From: Corylus avellana
Taxonomy: Eukaryota > Streptophyta > Magnoliopsida > Fagales > Betulaceae
Direction: 5' to 3'
Assembly: GCF_901000735.1 (NCBI RefSeq)
Contig: NC_081541.1
Span: forward strand, 27,706,813-27,770,812
DNA: 64,000 nt
Below, piece by piece: positions 48,291 to 59,385 of this stretch (position 1 is the stretch's first letter; every line of letters starts with the position of its first letter). A program made the position numbers and the translations under genes. Below the pieces are notes generated by a model. That model saw nothing but the letters and a program-made list of their open reading frames with translations. It had not been told where the DNA came from and ran no database searches.

Positions 48291-48910
48291 CAGTTTTCAC
48301 ATCTCACATTTTCTGTTTGTAGAATTGGTTATGTTGTTTACATGCTCTTACACCTGTTTATTGGCTTTTGTTATGCATTTTCTTTTTTGCAATTGGCTTC
48401 TATGTCGGTGGCATCTAATTGGAGCAATATCCAGCGTGCAGTTGTGCTGTTCAAACATCAAAGAGAGGAATAGACTAAAAATACCAAGTGAGAGCATTTT
48501 GTTGCCTAGATGTTCATGAAATACTAATACTTGGTGTATTTAGGTCGTTGGAAATTAACTTGACATTTTATTTTTATTTTTTTTAATTTGTAGTCATATG
48601 TTATGCATACCTATGGAGACCAACTTAATTAGGATACATTTAGACGTCGTTTGATAAACGATTTTGCCTGTTTTTGGCTCTACACTATTCATCACACTTT
48701 TTTATTTTTTTAATATTCTCTTACTTTTTACATCATATCAATAATTTTTTATTATTATTCAAATAAAAAAATCACTACAAAACAAAAAATTTTCATTTTT
48801 CCATACCAAACATTCTTACTTTTTCATTTTTTTTAAAAAAAAAACATTCTTACTTTTTTTTCACTTCAATCACTTCCTGCTATAGTATCGAACCAAAACC
48901 AAAACAAAAT

Positions 48911-49028
48911 GTCCCCAAGAGGTAGCTCAATCGACTGGGACCACGCTTAATGAAGCAGATGTCACTAGTTCGAATCCCCCTCCCCCCTCCTTGTGCGGAC
49001 ATATTAAAAAAAAAAAAAAAAAAAAAAT
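48911..49028 (+). mobile_element. tRNA-derived SINE, best-preserved copy
   Basis: Starts GTCCCCAAGAGGTAGCTCAA (A-box-like TAGCTCAATCGACTGG), then CACGCTTAATGAAGCAGATG, B-box AGTTCGAATCC, CCCTCCCCCCTCCTTGTGCG, GACATATT and a poly(A) tail. It is flanked by a perfect 11-bp direct repeat CAAAACAAAAT (48,900-48,910 and 49,029-49,039), the hallmark of LINE-mediated retroposition. At about 95 bp plus tail it is short for a plant SINE, consisting of little more than the tRNA-related head. Confidence 0.85.
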
Positions 49029-49039
49029 CAAAACAAAAT

Positions 49040-50490
49040 CGTTTATAAACGAAGCCTTAATGTTTGTTGTTATGTGTCTTCTTGCATTCGATCTGTCCGA
49101 TTTTTATTGGATCAATCTGTTTGGTTGTTTCCATGTTTAACATCATTTAATTGGCTTTTGTTTCTCGTAAATATATGTTTGCTCTTCTTCTTGGGTGTAA
49201 AATCTCTAGGGCTTCAAGGAAAACTAATGGAAAATACAGCATTTAGGTACTGGTTAAGTGTAAAGTAAATTGAACATGGAATCCTTATCCAATAACATGT
49301 TAAAAGGTTGATTATGCATTCAAAATATTCTCTTAGCATAACAAATCAAACAACACCCACAAATTATAATGAATCCTAAATTCTTATAGACATGCAATTT
49401 TTCTCCATTTGAAAGCACTCAATTGTTAAATCTATCAACAACATTCATTAATCATCTCAAGAATGCATAATATGACTACTATATTGGCTTCACCTATAGC
49501 CCTAGCTAGGGTTTAACCGCTTGTTAGTATAAAATAAATTTCGATTTATTGCTTAATACTATCACAGTCCTAGAAAGAAATTTCTACTAAAATTTCTACC
49601 AAGTCCCACATATTATTACTTTTTTGCATTAATATATCATTTTAGGCTCAAGATTAATGATCGAACAATATTCTACAATTAACTATAAAATTTTAGAATT
49701 AGTTCAAAACAATTATGATAATACTTACTTTAATTAAGGAAACTATGCATATTCCAACTATTATCAAAACCCCAATTGGCAACCCCTTTTTTAACGCCCC
49801 GACTTTTATTTAAGTCGTAAAGCGGAATTATCACAATTCAACGTGGTACTACTACTACACTTTTTACACACACAGTAGAAGATTTGAGTATAAAATTTTT
49901 ATTTATTTATTTTTTTCCGAAACCACAAACTCACTTATAAAACATATTAGAGCTTCTATTACGTAACAAAATGTCATTACATAAATTAAACTTTATTAGT
50001 CACTTATAGTCACTCCTCAAGAACTCCCCTCTTCATTACATATATAAATTAAACACATTAGGCTTAATCTCCTGAACTCCCCTCTTATAGTCACTCCTCA
50101 AGAACTCCACTCTTTTGTTACTCCAAAACTACTTCTCTGTCTGTCTCTCTAATCGGTGTGCAAAAGATAATAGCAAAGTGAGGATGGCTTATCGGAAGTC
50201 TTTTTCTACTGCTGTGATACATGGATAAAGCTTAGCTGAAAGTGGCATTCCACTCTCTTTTTAAACAAGTTTACGTCAAAACTGCATAGAATCAAAGTGA
50301 GAAACTTCTCACATTGCTACTCTTGGCAAATATAAAAAGTTTTCCTATTCATGTCTTTCACTTATTTTATAAATATTATTACTATTATTATTGTTGTTGT
50401 TATTATACGGCGAGGGCAAGCTTCAATACACTTGGAGAAACTTTTATGAAGTTCTTGTTGGAAGCTTTCCAGGAAGCATCATCATTTTAT

Positions 50491-50527
<37 letters not shown>

Positions 50528-50828
50528 CATTAAAATTAAAATTATTCCAAGTCTAATTCTCTTATCCCCAACTAATTAAGCCATATCATATTGAGGTAGT
50601 TCCGGATAAGCATAAGCTTTTACATTTTATCTATTCAAAAACTTAACCCAAAAATACCTAAACTCTTTGCATTTTGCTCATCTTCTCCTTGCTCCAACAT
50701 CTATTATCTAGAATTAACAGAGACTTCCTCCCAACTTTGCTTACCACACATACTTCACAACCTTTCAACCAAATTTAATCACCATTCACCAAACTCCTCT
50801 TTTGTGTTTCCTCTCCCTCACTGGTGCG
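49040..50828. other. Intergenic DNA
   Basis: No credible gene. It contains a (TA)n microsatellite at about 50,492-50,526. The stretch from about 49,796 (AACGCCCCGACTTTTATTTA) is non-coding and unassigned. Confidence 0.45.
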
Positions 50829-51935
50829 TCAAACCAAACGCTCACTTAGAAGTAGTGCGCCAATAAAAAATAATGCGAGATTTGTTCTCCATTTTGCCAT
50901 GACTTGCTTTGACTTGCTCTGCCTGGAGAGCTCCAGCAGCTCAGCAATTTGCAGCTTCAATTTGTTGACATGAGCATTTACCAGCTTCAATTCGTTGACA
51001 TCAGCATTCTGCAGCTTCAATTTGTTGACATGAGCATTTACCAGCTTCAATTCGTTGACATCAGCATTCTGCAGCTTCAATTTGTTGACATGCCTGAAGT
51101 TCTCCATCAGCTCTTTTGAAAATCTTTTCATCATCTATTAAGGGAAAAAAAATTTTTGTATGAAATAGCAAAATAGAATCAATTTACAAAGGATCAAATC
51201 CAAACAAAACCTTCAACTTACACTAAACTCAAAACTCAAAATCAACTTCAAAACTTTAAAGCTAAATACAGTTTCCAAGAATTGCACAGAAAACTTTCTT
51301 TTGGTTTCCCACTACCAAAAAAAAAAAAAAAATACACAAACACAAACACAAACACAAACACCATACCAAAATAAAACCAAGAATTGCCATCACAAACAAG
51401 CCAACCCAATCGATCACCCAAAGCAAAACCCCAACCAAATTCCACCACCAGTCCGTGAACCATAGACTCAACCGCAATCAGGTCAACCAAAATCAGAACA
51501 CCCAACAAAATCTTCTTCCCTCTTTCAACCATAAATCAAAACAACCAAACTCTTAACTAGCTAACTCAATTTTCCTAACTAAATTAACTAATTAATTATT
51601 CTAAGATGTGCATTTTCTTTTGGAGGTTAATAATAGGGAGGAATGGCATGTGAAATTATCAACAACAAAAAAGAACTAGAAGAGAAAACAAAAAGTGAGA
51701 ACTGTGTGAGAATTGTAGAGATTGAGCGAGAAAAACAGCGTACCTTTGTAGATCCAAAGACCGAGATTTGCCCGGGAAGTTGGATTTGGGTCAGAAGTTG
51801 GTAAGGGTTGCAGCTAGGGTCAGAAAGATTTAGGAAAAGTGAGAGGGAGAAGCAGCGTGCGTGGGAGAAGGAACAAGGAAGCAACAAATATCTTGCATAG
51901 GGACATGAGAAGAAACAGCTGGCAAGCATTCTCAA
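50829..51935 (-). CDS. Small coiled-coil protein with C-terminal hydrophobic segment (two exons)
   Basis: Exon 2, 50,829-51,134, starts directly after an acceptor (CCCTTAATAG|ATGATG) and encodes 101 residues. The plausible donor is CTACAAAG|GTACGC at 51,744. If translated, exon 1 (51,744 to about 51,929, MLASCFFSCPYARYLLLPCS...) is in phase and resembles an organelle transit peptide; otherwise it is a 5' UTR and Met 51,134 is the start. A TATATAG at about 51,950 is very close to the exon 1 ATG, which favours the 5' UTR reading. Exon 2: MMKRFSKELMENFR, then a 20-residue unit HVNKLKLQNADVNELKLVNA repeated twice and a third partial unit. LLELSRQSKSKQVMAKWRTN follows, then a hydrophobic LALFFIGALLL and a short SERLV tail. 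It looks like a tail-anchored coiled-coil protein. Function unknown. Confidence 0.6.
50938..51086. repeat. 60-bp tandem repeat inside the coiled-coil gene
   Basis: The 60-bp unit (GCAGCTTCAATTTGTTGACA followed by TGAGCATTTACCAGCTTCAA and so on) occurs about 2.5 times with almost no divergence. Each unit consists of two related 30-bp halves. The repeat is in frame and encodes 20 residues per unit. Confidence 0.9.
51378..51516. repeat. Dispersed repeat, copy 1 (partner at 53,835-53,982)
   Basis: CCAACCCAATCGATCACCCA, CAAATTCCACCACCAGTC and AGAACACCCAACAAAAT recur as CAACCCAATCGATCAACC, CAAACTCCACCACCAATC and AGAACACCCAACAAAAT at 53,835-53,982. Here it lies in the intron of the coiled-coil gene, so the partner may mark a partial duplicate of that intron. 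Confidence 0.65.
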
Positions 51936-52428
51936 TAATGCTTGACAGCTATATAAAACGCTGCGGTTTAAGAAGGCAAAGGGAGAAAGAGAAGGGCCTG
52001 CGTGGAGTTGTATTGAGTGGGCTTTAGTTGGTTGGGTTGGGTTGTTAGAAGTAAACTGTATATTGTTAGAATTGGGTTGTTAGCAGTGGTTGTAAGAAGA
52101 GAAAGAATGGGTGTAATGTATAACTTTATAAGAGAAGAGAGAGCGTTGTTTGGATCTGTGAATACACGAGATTTATATATATATATATATATTTTTTGGA
52201 TGGAGGTGTTTTTTAGCCCTTTCGTTAACTTTTTTTAGCTCAAAATATAAAACAGTACACCATTGAGAATCCTCTTATCATTTCATTTTTGCCATCATTG
52301 ATTTGAAAGACTCCTATAGCCTGGATTAGATGTTCAATGATTTAAACGAACTACGTTTGAAACTTTTCCAACTTAGAACATGTTTGAAATTACATTGAAG
52401 AATGAAAATTTTGTTATAGAGAAAAGTT
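51936..52428. other. Upstream region of the coiled-coil gene
   Basis: Holds a GGGTTGGGTTG-type G/T-rich stretch, a (TA)n run at about 52,175-52,190 and no gene. Confidence 0.4.
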
Positions 52429-52833
52429 AGAAAAATTACAGTTTACCCCCTAAAGTTGACAGCATTTTTCAATTCGAACACCAAAGTTTCAATTTTTGGA
52501 ATCCACCCCTACAAAGTTCTCATTTTTTTCAATTCGACCAATATTATCCCAAAATTCCCATATTATCCCTAATTTTTATTTTTTTATGAAAAAATAAATA
52601 AATTTTGGGCTGCAAAAATGGCCAAATGGCCAAAGGGGTGGTCGAATTTTTTTAATTTTTTTTATAAAAAATTAAAATAAAATAAAAATTAAGGGCAATA
52701 TGAGAAGTTTTGGATACAATTGGTCAAATTGTAAAAATTTGGAACTTTGGGGGGGCGGATTGCAAAAATTAAAATTTTAGTATTTAAATTGAAAAACGCG
52801 GTCAACTTTAGGAGGGTAAACTGTAATTTTCCC
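52429..52833. mobile_element. MITE with long inverted ends, family M1 copy 1
   Basis: 405 bp. The left end AGAAAAATTACAGTTTACCC pairs with the reverse-complemented right end GGGAAAATTACAGTTTACCC; the arms continue through CTAAAGTTGAC and TTTTTCAATT for about 80 bp. The flanks AGAAAAGTT (52,420-52,428) and AAAAAAGTT (52,834-52,842) agree at 8 of 9 positions, fitting a Mutator-type 9-bp duplication. Internal words such as AATGGCCAAATGGCCAAAGG are shared with the copy at 62,082-62,513. Confidence 0.8.
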
Positions 52834-53190
52834 AAAAAAGTTTGAAATAGGTTTTCAAAAAATGCTTCATTTTTTTAGCTTTTTCTCAATAAGCATTTTT
52901 AGACTTTTTAAGGGCCAAAAAAGTCATAATTTGAATTTCCATAAAAGCATTTTTAGCTTTTTCTCAAAAATGCTGAAGATTCACTAGAAGTAACCTAATC
53001 AGAAAAGACCAACGAAGTGTCGTCGTTTTGCCTACCCAAATTCCATAAACTAGAAAAATAAAATATGACCAATTTGAGCTAGTAAATAAGAGGTTGCACA
53101 GAAAATAAAAGAGCTAGTAAACTATAGGCACACGTAACATGCATTCATATTGTTAAAAAGCAGGAGACACATGCCATAGCCATAACAAAC
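52834..53190. other. Intergenic DNA
   Basis: AT-rich sequence with AGCTTTTTCTCA repeats at about 52,877 and 52,957. No gene. Confidence 0.4.
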
Positions 53191-53438
53191 CTTTTTTTTT
53201 TTTTTTTTTTCTATTCAATATGGGAGACGGGAAAAGGGGAGATTACAACATAAGTAAAAACAGAAAAAGGGTGAGCAACCCAAACATAAGTGCCTAAATA
53301 GCCGCAAATAAATGCAGTAATCAAGAAACAAAGAAACAATTGGGAATGTGTCAAATTATTGACCCGGCCCATCAAGCGAACATGAGCAGCCACAGAGGAC
53401 TGCCTGCAGATGTAAAGGGCTGGATCGAAGCCCTCGCA
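53191..53438 (-). mobile_element. Short retroposon with poly(A) tail and target duplication
   Basis: Minus strand: begins TGCGAGGGCTTCGATCCAGC (B-box-like GGCTTCGATCC), continues through CTCTGTGGCTGCTCATG and ends with a poly(A) tail (poly(T) at 53,192-53,210). The flanks ATAGCCATAACAAAC (53,176-53,190) and ATAGCCATGACAAAC (53,439-53,453) are a 15-bp direct repeat with one mismatch. It is either a second SINE family, a 5'-truncated LINE or a processed RNA copy. It is not related to the SINE at 48,911. Confidence 0.7.
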
Positions 53439-53453
53439 ATAGCCATGACAAAC

Positions 53454-54062
53454 ATAAAGTCATAACTAGTTATATTTGTGTTCCTCATTGACAACACAAA
53501 TCTACAGCCAACCGCAGCGTCACAGAAGTCTCACTGAACATAACCCAATACCCCTATTTCAGTACAATGTTAAGACCATAATGTATCCAAAACACACACA
53601 CACACCCCACCTCCTCCAAGAAGAAAGAAGAAAAGAAAGCTAATAACAAGGTTGCCAAGGTAAATGATTTAACTTTATGTAATGACTAGTGCTGTTGAAT
53701 CCTCCGGTCAACTAAAAAAAATGGAACCGAAGAGAACTTAATGCAGAGAATGTCACAGCTTGATGGTGATGTATGGAATGCTTGGGCATTGATTGAGAAG
53801 GAAAGGACACTCTCCGAGGCCACATATGGCCATTGGCCATCACAACCAAGACAACCCAATCGATCAACCAAAGCAAAAACCCAACCAAACTCCACCACCA
53901 ATCTGTGAACCCAAACCATTAAAAACCTAAATCCCCAACTAAATTCCCAATCAGTCAACCAAAATTAGAACACCCAACAAAATGGAACATTTTCAGGCTA
54001 AGACAATGTAGTATCATTTTCAATAAGGTAACTAAGTTAGCAACAATAATACTAATATTCCT
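53454..54062. other. Intergenic DNA with the dispersed repeat, copy 2
   Basis: Contains the partner (53,835-53,982) of the repeat at 51,378. No gene. Confidence 0.45.
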
Positions 54063-57000
54063 CTATTCAATAAGTACTAAGTTAACAAATTTTGGTTTTA
54101 CCTGTACTCGAGTAGTATCATTCTTTGGCTTATATTTCTTTGGTTTCCACCTCTTCCGATCTTCCCTCAAAGGTAAGGTACAATCTTTGTAATTATGCCC
54201 TAAACCCCCACAATTTCCACATCTTACAACATAGCCACTACGAGTTAGTTTGTAGGGGTTAGTACGCTCATCTGATGCTTTTTTCCTAGCAATCTTTGGT
54301 CTACTAGGAGCCCTTCTAATGATAGGTGACAGAATCTCATCGCATGCATCATCAGCCGGCCATGTATCCGGACCTTCAATGCCATATACTCGAAATGCGT
54401 ATCCTTGCATGTACTTATCCATCTTGTAATACCCATCCAAATACTCCTCCGGCCTTTGCTTATGCATGTAAATTGCAGCACAAGCATGTGAGCAAGGGAT
54501 CCCATTCAACTACCATCTCCCACATGTGCACGTGTGGTGATCTAACCTGACTAAACACCGTGCATCATACACGTGGTCGACCTCGAACTCCAGTTCATTC
54601 TGCCACCGACTTATACAATTTCTTGCATCACTTTTTGATCTCTCCAATTTTTTCTGAATCTTTGCGCATATTGTGTATTGCGCTGCTCGGACTCCGTTTT
54701 TTTTTTTTTGCTGGAAGCATGCCATTATCATCCGACGGATTTCTTCAACCATTGTCAGGATCGGCTTACCCCTAGCTTTTTTAATCCAAGCGTTAAAGCT
54801 CTCAGCCAAGTTGTTCAATAGCATATCACTTTTGGATTGGCAGCTGAAAGCATGTCTGGACCATGACGCTTTAGGTACACCGGTCAGGTAAGCGTGTGCT
54901 TCCTTATCCATTGACAAAATCTTCTTCATGTGGTGCTCAAATGCATAAATATTGGTTGCCCGTGCAGCCCCCCACAGCTCATATTTGAAGGCTTTTCCCG
55001 TATACCCTCTAGCTTTGAAGTTAGCATGTAGGTGCCGAACACAAACATGATGCTCAGCATGTGGCAACACTACATCAACTACAATTCCAAGGCCCTACAC
55101 ACATGAATATAACATTGAATAATATGTAAGAACATAATAAAATTTTAATTGATCAAAAAGAATATAAGCATTTTATGACACCAAATACCTTCTGTCTGTC
55201 AGACATTATAGTCCAACCAAGTCCACCTTCTGAGCCGCATAAATCTTCCAGCAAAATGGTAATAAACCATTGCCATGACTCTCTGGTCTCGGCCTCAACC
55301 ACTGCAAATGTTATTGGGAACATGTCGTCGTTTCCATCCTTGCCTATGGCACACAACAATTGCCCTCCATATTCCCCCTTTAGATGACAAGCATCTAAAC
55401 AAATAATTGGCCGACAACCATGCTTGAACCAATTCTTGCACGCATCAAGGTAAATATACATTCTTTGGAAGAATGTTCATTCTCTCTGAATAAAAGCACT
55501 ACTACCAGGGTTGGTGCTTCGTACCGCCAACGCGTACCTCCTTGTGAGGCAATATTGCTTGGAATGGCTACCAAAGAGATTATGCAATGCCTCCTTTGCC
55601 CTATAGCAACGAGCAATAGGAATGTCTATGTTAAAGTCTCTCTTCACCATCTATTGCAATGCATACGGGGTCCATGTGGGATCATCCTTGAAGTCTTTCT
55701 TATATGTACGAACCATGTAATCGACATCGCATCTGGTGTTTCATACTGATTACCACAAGTATGAGTCGGGTATAAAGTTTTAATCTGTATACAATTTCTT
55801 GTAGTATCAATAGAGGTGTGAATCCTCCATGCACAATGCGTTTCTCTACATATTGCACTAACTCTACCCAAGTCATTGTGTTTGTAGTGGTAGTCGAACC
55901 CATTCTGCACAACATACAGTTTAAGTGTCATCTTGAAGGAATATGTATCTGCAAACTGATCCCCCAAGCCGAACTTCACTAGAATTTTCAAGTCATGTTT
56001 CTCATTGAACTGCCTATACCACTTGTTATTTTTTCCACTGTCAGAATCATTGCCTTGCAAACTCGCAAGACCATCACTTTCATCCTCAGATTCGTCATCC
56101 CTAAACTCAGCTCTTTTATCATTTATATTACAGTTAACCTTCTCCCACCAATTGGACGTTCCATCCTTTTCTTTATTGATCTCATCAGCATCGTAGTATA
56201 GGTCTTCATCCTTCAGTTACTTCCAAGTCAATCAATAGCTCCTTTATGACTTCATCAATATCCTGAACAACTTTGGTCTTTCGTGGCCTACCACGTCTTT
56301 TGTTGTTTTTAGCTGTTTCTGGCATGGTGTGCACACGGTCATGAGCATTGTCCTCCACACCGACATTACAGTTGTTCCCCACACCGACATTAACATTGTC
56401 CTCTTCATCTTGCAATACAGGTTGATCATACGTTGTTTTTCTTCTTATTCTTCTTACTGAGAAAAAAAGAAAGGATCAACAACCACTACAATTTACCTAA
56501 ACCCTAAACACAAATAAACTTAATGCTCAATCAATAAATTTTTTTTAAAAGAATATAAACATGTGTGCCAACCTCGACTGGTGGTCGGTTGCTTGCCTGC
56601 TTGCTTTCTTGGAGGTGCACAGTCACTAGAAGTCCTTTTCTTTGATGGTGTAAAAGTACGGGTAGCCCTAGTTTTGACCCGTGGGCTTTTAAAAATTATT
56701 GGTTGAGCATTTTTAAAAGGGATTCCATCTTGTCCTTGTCCATCTCGTCCTTGTCCATCTCCATCTCCATCTCCATCTCCACCTTCACTAGCAGCCCTAG
56801 TTGTTTCATCGACCCCACCACCCCTTTCTCCATCTTTTCTTTTAGCAGCTTCAAGAAATAAATGCTCCTCTATAATAACAGCATCGTCCACCAAATGTTC
56901 AACATATCAGTGAACTTCTTCAGATGTGTAACTCTCAACAACATTTATAAAATCTACAATTTCTGCATCTCCATTCAAAGATATCAATTGGTCATGATGG

Positions 57001-57187
57001 TCACCGATGTTATACCAGAGTCTAATATCGTTCAAGTAACCTAAATCACAAACAACTCTTTCACCTCCCATAAACTCAAATAGTCAACATCGTACTCTCT
57101 TATTTTATGGACGTCACCACCAACGTACGAAAATGGGTTATGGCGCATTATCCCACCATGATGGACGCTTATATTGATCAGCATATC
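54063..57187 (-). pseudogene. MuDR-type (MULE) transposase gene, decayed
   Basis: Minus-strand order. A MULE N-terminal region runs from about 57,187 (HHGGIMRHNPFSYVGGDVH), followed by an acidic/Gly-rich linker (56,520-56,894) and an AT-hook-like KRRGRPRK (about 56,285). The MuDR DNA-binding domain is at 55,740-56,060 (FADTYSFKMTLKLYVVQNGF, CRETHCAWRI, HTCGNQ). The DDE core follows with CLDACHLKGEYGGQLLCAIG and SDRQK (55,190-55,460), a short GT-AG intron at 55,095-55,188, and the rest of the core (HAEHHVCVRHLHANFKA, LLNNLAESFNAWI). A SWIM zinc finger (CTCGRW...LNGIPCSHACAAI) and a CCHC knuckle (CGNCGGLGHNYKDC) end it. Breaks: a frameshift between DBD and core (about 55,470-55,720), in-frame stops in the N-terminal part, and TAG at 54,510-54,512 inside the SWIM finger where family members have Gln. 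Terminal inverted repeats were not found. Confidence 0.88.
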
Positions 57188-57888
57188 TATAAACATATAA
57201 AAGAGACCTAAAATATCAGATCATATGATTCATGTGAACATACGAAGAAAGTCATAAGTTCATGCAATAAGCAAACAATATTTTGCTAAGTGTTTTGTAT
57301 ACATATGCATGTAAAGCGGCTTACATAAGATTGAGAACATGCAACATTTTTATGTTTCGTTGTTTCATTGTTTCATTCCATGCAATACGTGCTCTTTAAG
57401 GTGGTCCATGCTCTCTTTAAGGTGGTCTATGCCCTTATACATGTTTGTTCTTTTATCCAAGGGCAAGACTATGTCTTTCTTTAACCTCAAATACCAAACT
57501 ACCACCCCAACCAAGTTGTAATTACTTTCAACCCTCTCTATGACCCCCATTCAATTGTCAAAGGACAAAACACGATAAACATAGGCTACTATGGACAAAG
57601 CAATTACAGCCTAAAAGTTGACAACAATAATGGAATAAAGTCAGATTCCATTCAAACCACAACCAATATGGGCCACACCCGCAACCAACAATGCAATAAA
57701 GTATGTTTTGTAAAATTCCAACACATATTATACTGTATATATAAATCCAACACAGATTCGACAAAAATTTTGGGGATGGGGGTTTCGACAAACATCTTAC
57801 AATAGAACAAAAAGATTCTTAAAACTACATTTTTGATGTTCCACACTGTTAGACCAGCACAAACCACAAAAAAAGCGTGGGAAATTAC
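57188..57888 (-). other. Probable 5' intron of the MULE gene
   Basis: No coding sequence seen. The right border CATCCAAG|GTAATT (minus strand, about 57,888) is a good splice donor. Contents are otherwise unremarkable AT-rich DNA. Confidence 0.4.
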
Positions 57889-58090
57889 CTTGGATGGGTT
57901 GCCGGCTGGTAGGTCTCGGTTCTAGGTCAAAAAATGGGTGGACATCGGATTGAAATTGGACGCCGGACCGCTAGACTCGACGGTGGATTGAGTGGGTCGG
58001 TGGGCATGCCTGGAGTTGAAAGGGTCGGTGGGTATGCGTCGGTCATTCGTTTCGTCGGGGAAGAAATATGACTTGGGGGTTTTATTTGAA
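57889..58090 (-). other. Probable non-coding first exon of the MULE gene
   Basis: GC-richer than its surroundings and rich in CG dinucleotides (GTCGGTGGGCATGCC, GTCGGTGGGTATGCG). On the minus strand it ends with the donor CCAAG|GTAATT. Transcribed status is inference. Confidence 0.35.
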
Positions 58091-58281
58091 GGGAACTGCT
58101 AGAATGCAATATATTCCCCAGTTTTGGCCCATAAATGTCTATGTGGCATCCTTCATTTATTTTATTTTTTTAGTTTTCTCATGGCCAAAATATGCCAAAA
58201 TTTTTATTTGAATTATTTCTCTCTCTCCCCGTTCCCTTCTCTCCCATTTTCCCTCGCCCTCTCAAACGTCTCTCAGACGTT

Positions 58282-58492
58282 CTCTCTCTCTCTCTCTCTC
58301 TCTCCCTCTCAGTGCTCTCTCTCTCTCTCTCAAATGGTGACGGTGACGCCGAAACTTGCCTGCGTCGGTTGACTGGGTTCGGAAACGACGGTGGTTTGGG
58401 TCCGGCGGAGGTTTTGCTCAGAAGACGCCGGATGTATGGGTTCGGTAATGACAAAGGTTTGAGTTCGAAGGGGGTTTTGCCTAGAAGACGCC
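58282..58492. repeat. (CT)n microsatellites and a 63-bp tandem duplication
   Basis: CT runs at about 58,282-58,304 and 58,315-58,331, then two copies of a 63-bp GC-rich unit starting GGGTTCGG at 58,375 and 58,438, each ending in AGAAGACGCCGG. The pair is open on both strands but I see no recognisable protein. It may be the 5' leader of a plus-strand gene. Confidence 0.65.
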
Positions 58493-58566
58493 GGCGGTTT
58501 GGCTCAGGCTCTCTCTCAGACCACTCTATTAGATCTGGAGGTTTGGATCTGGAAATGGCAGTTTGA

Positions 58567-59385
58567 TCTGGGTTCCATACACGGGAAGTGCTGGTCAAGT
58601 TTATTTCCAAAAACAGCTTTATACCATTACGAGTGGGTTTGTTTGGAATTGAATGTAGGAATCATATAATATTGTATTCTCTTAAGACCATAATCTATCA
58701 TAAGTTTAGCTTGTTGAAGTATTTCCTATCACAGCTATATGAACTCCTTGGGGATGGCTTGTTCTGCCTTTTGTTGACACACAAAGGCTTTGTGTGAATT
58801 TGTTGTGCAGTATTGGTGAAAGTGCTTGATTAGACGATGATAATATGACTTTGGGGCACTTTCGTAGCATAATATAATGGATTGTCTTGATCCCCACCCC
58901 AAAAAAGATACAATGCTGATAGCCATGTCCGATCATTGATTCAATTTCACTTTGCATGTGTATATTTGTAATTGATTTCCTTAGTTGGGTTTCTTTTAGG
59001 TTTGGCACTTATAACAATGAAGGAAGCACTTCTGTGTTTGTTATGGCTGGTTGGGAATTTTTTGGAGTAATATATTAGTGATTTGTTATTATCTGTTTCA
59101 TTTGCTAGAAACTTTTGTTGGGAATGTTTTCAAAGTTTTTTGAATGAGTTTGAGAAATTTGTGATCCGGAAAGACAATTAAAAATGGTAAAGGAAGCGCT
59201 AATTAGACTAGATGTGCACAAACCCTTATTAGAACTTACATCAATAGTTATTGAAGATTCTTGTGCACTCCCACGTATTTGAGTGATGTCCACTTTGGCT
59301 TTTTTGATGAAAACAAATCTCTTGAAATTTTGTTATATATAGAGGCTTGGTGGGTGGTTTGTTAACCATTTCTCTTTCTTATTAT
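58567..59385. other. Unassigned DNA
   Basis: No gene recognised. It lies between the CT-rich leader-like region and the ARL5-like fragment, so it could be intron or UTR of the decayed gene that follows. Confidence 0.35.

Noticed and set aside
48911..49028. tRNA-like A and B boxes, also at 8,468, 25,089 and 45,006
   Set aside because: No cloverleaf can be drawn; the poly(A) tail, dispersed copies and target duplication show SINE insertions, not tRNA genes.
50938..51086. CRISPR-like array
   Set aside because: The units are contiguous in-frame coding repeats in a plant gene without spacers.
57889..58200. Search for MULE terminal inverted repeats around the transposase gene
   Set aside because: The sequence near 58,085-58,150 looked terminal, but no reverse-complement partner was found near 53,000-54,060.
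58124..58610. Long open frames on both strands over the CT repeats
   Set aside because: Openness follows from the simple repeat and the 63-bp tandem unit; no domain is visible.
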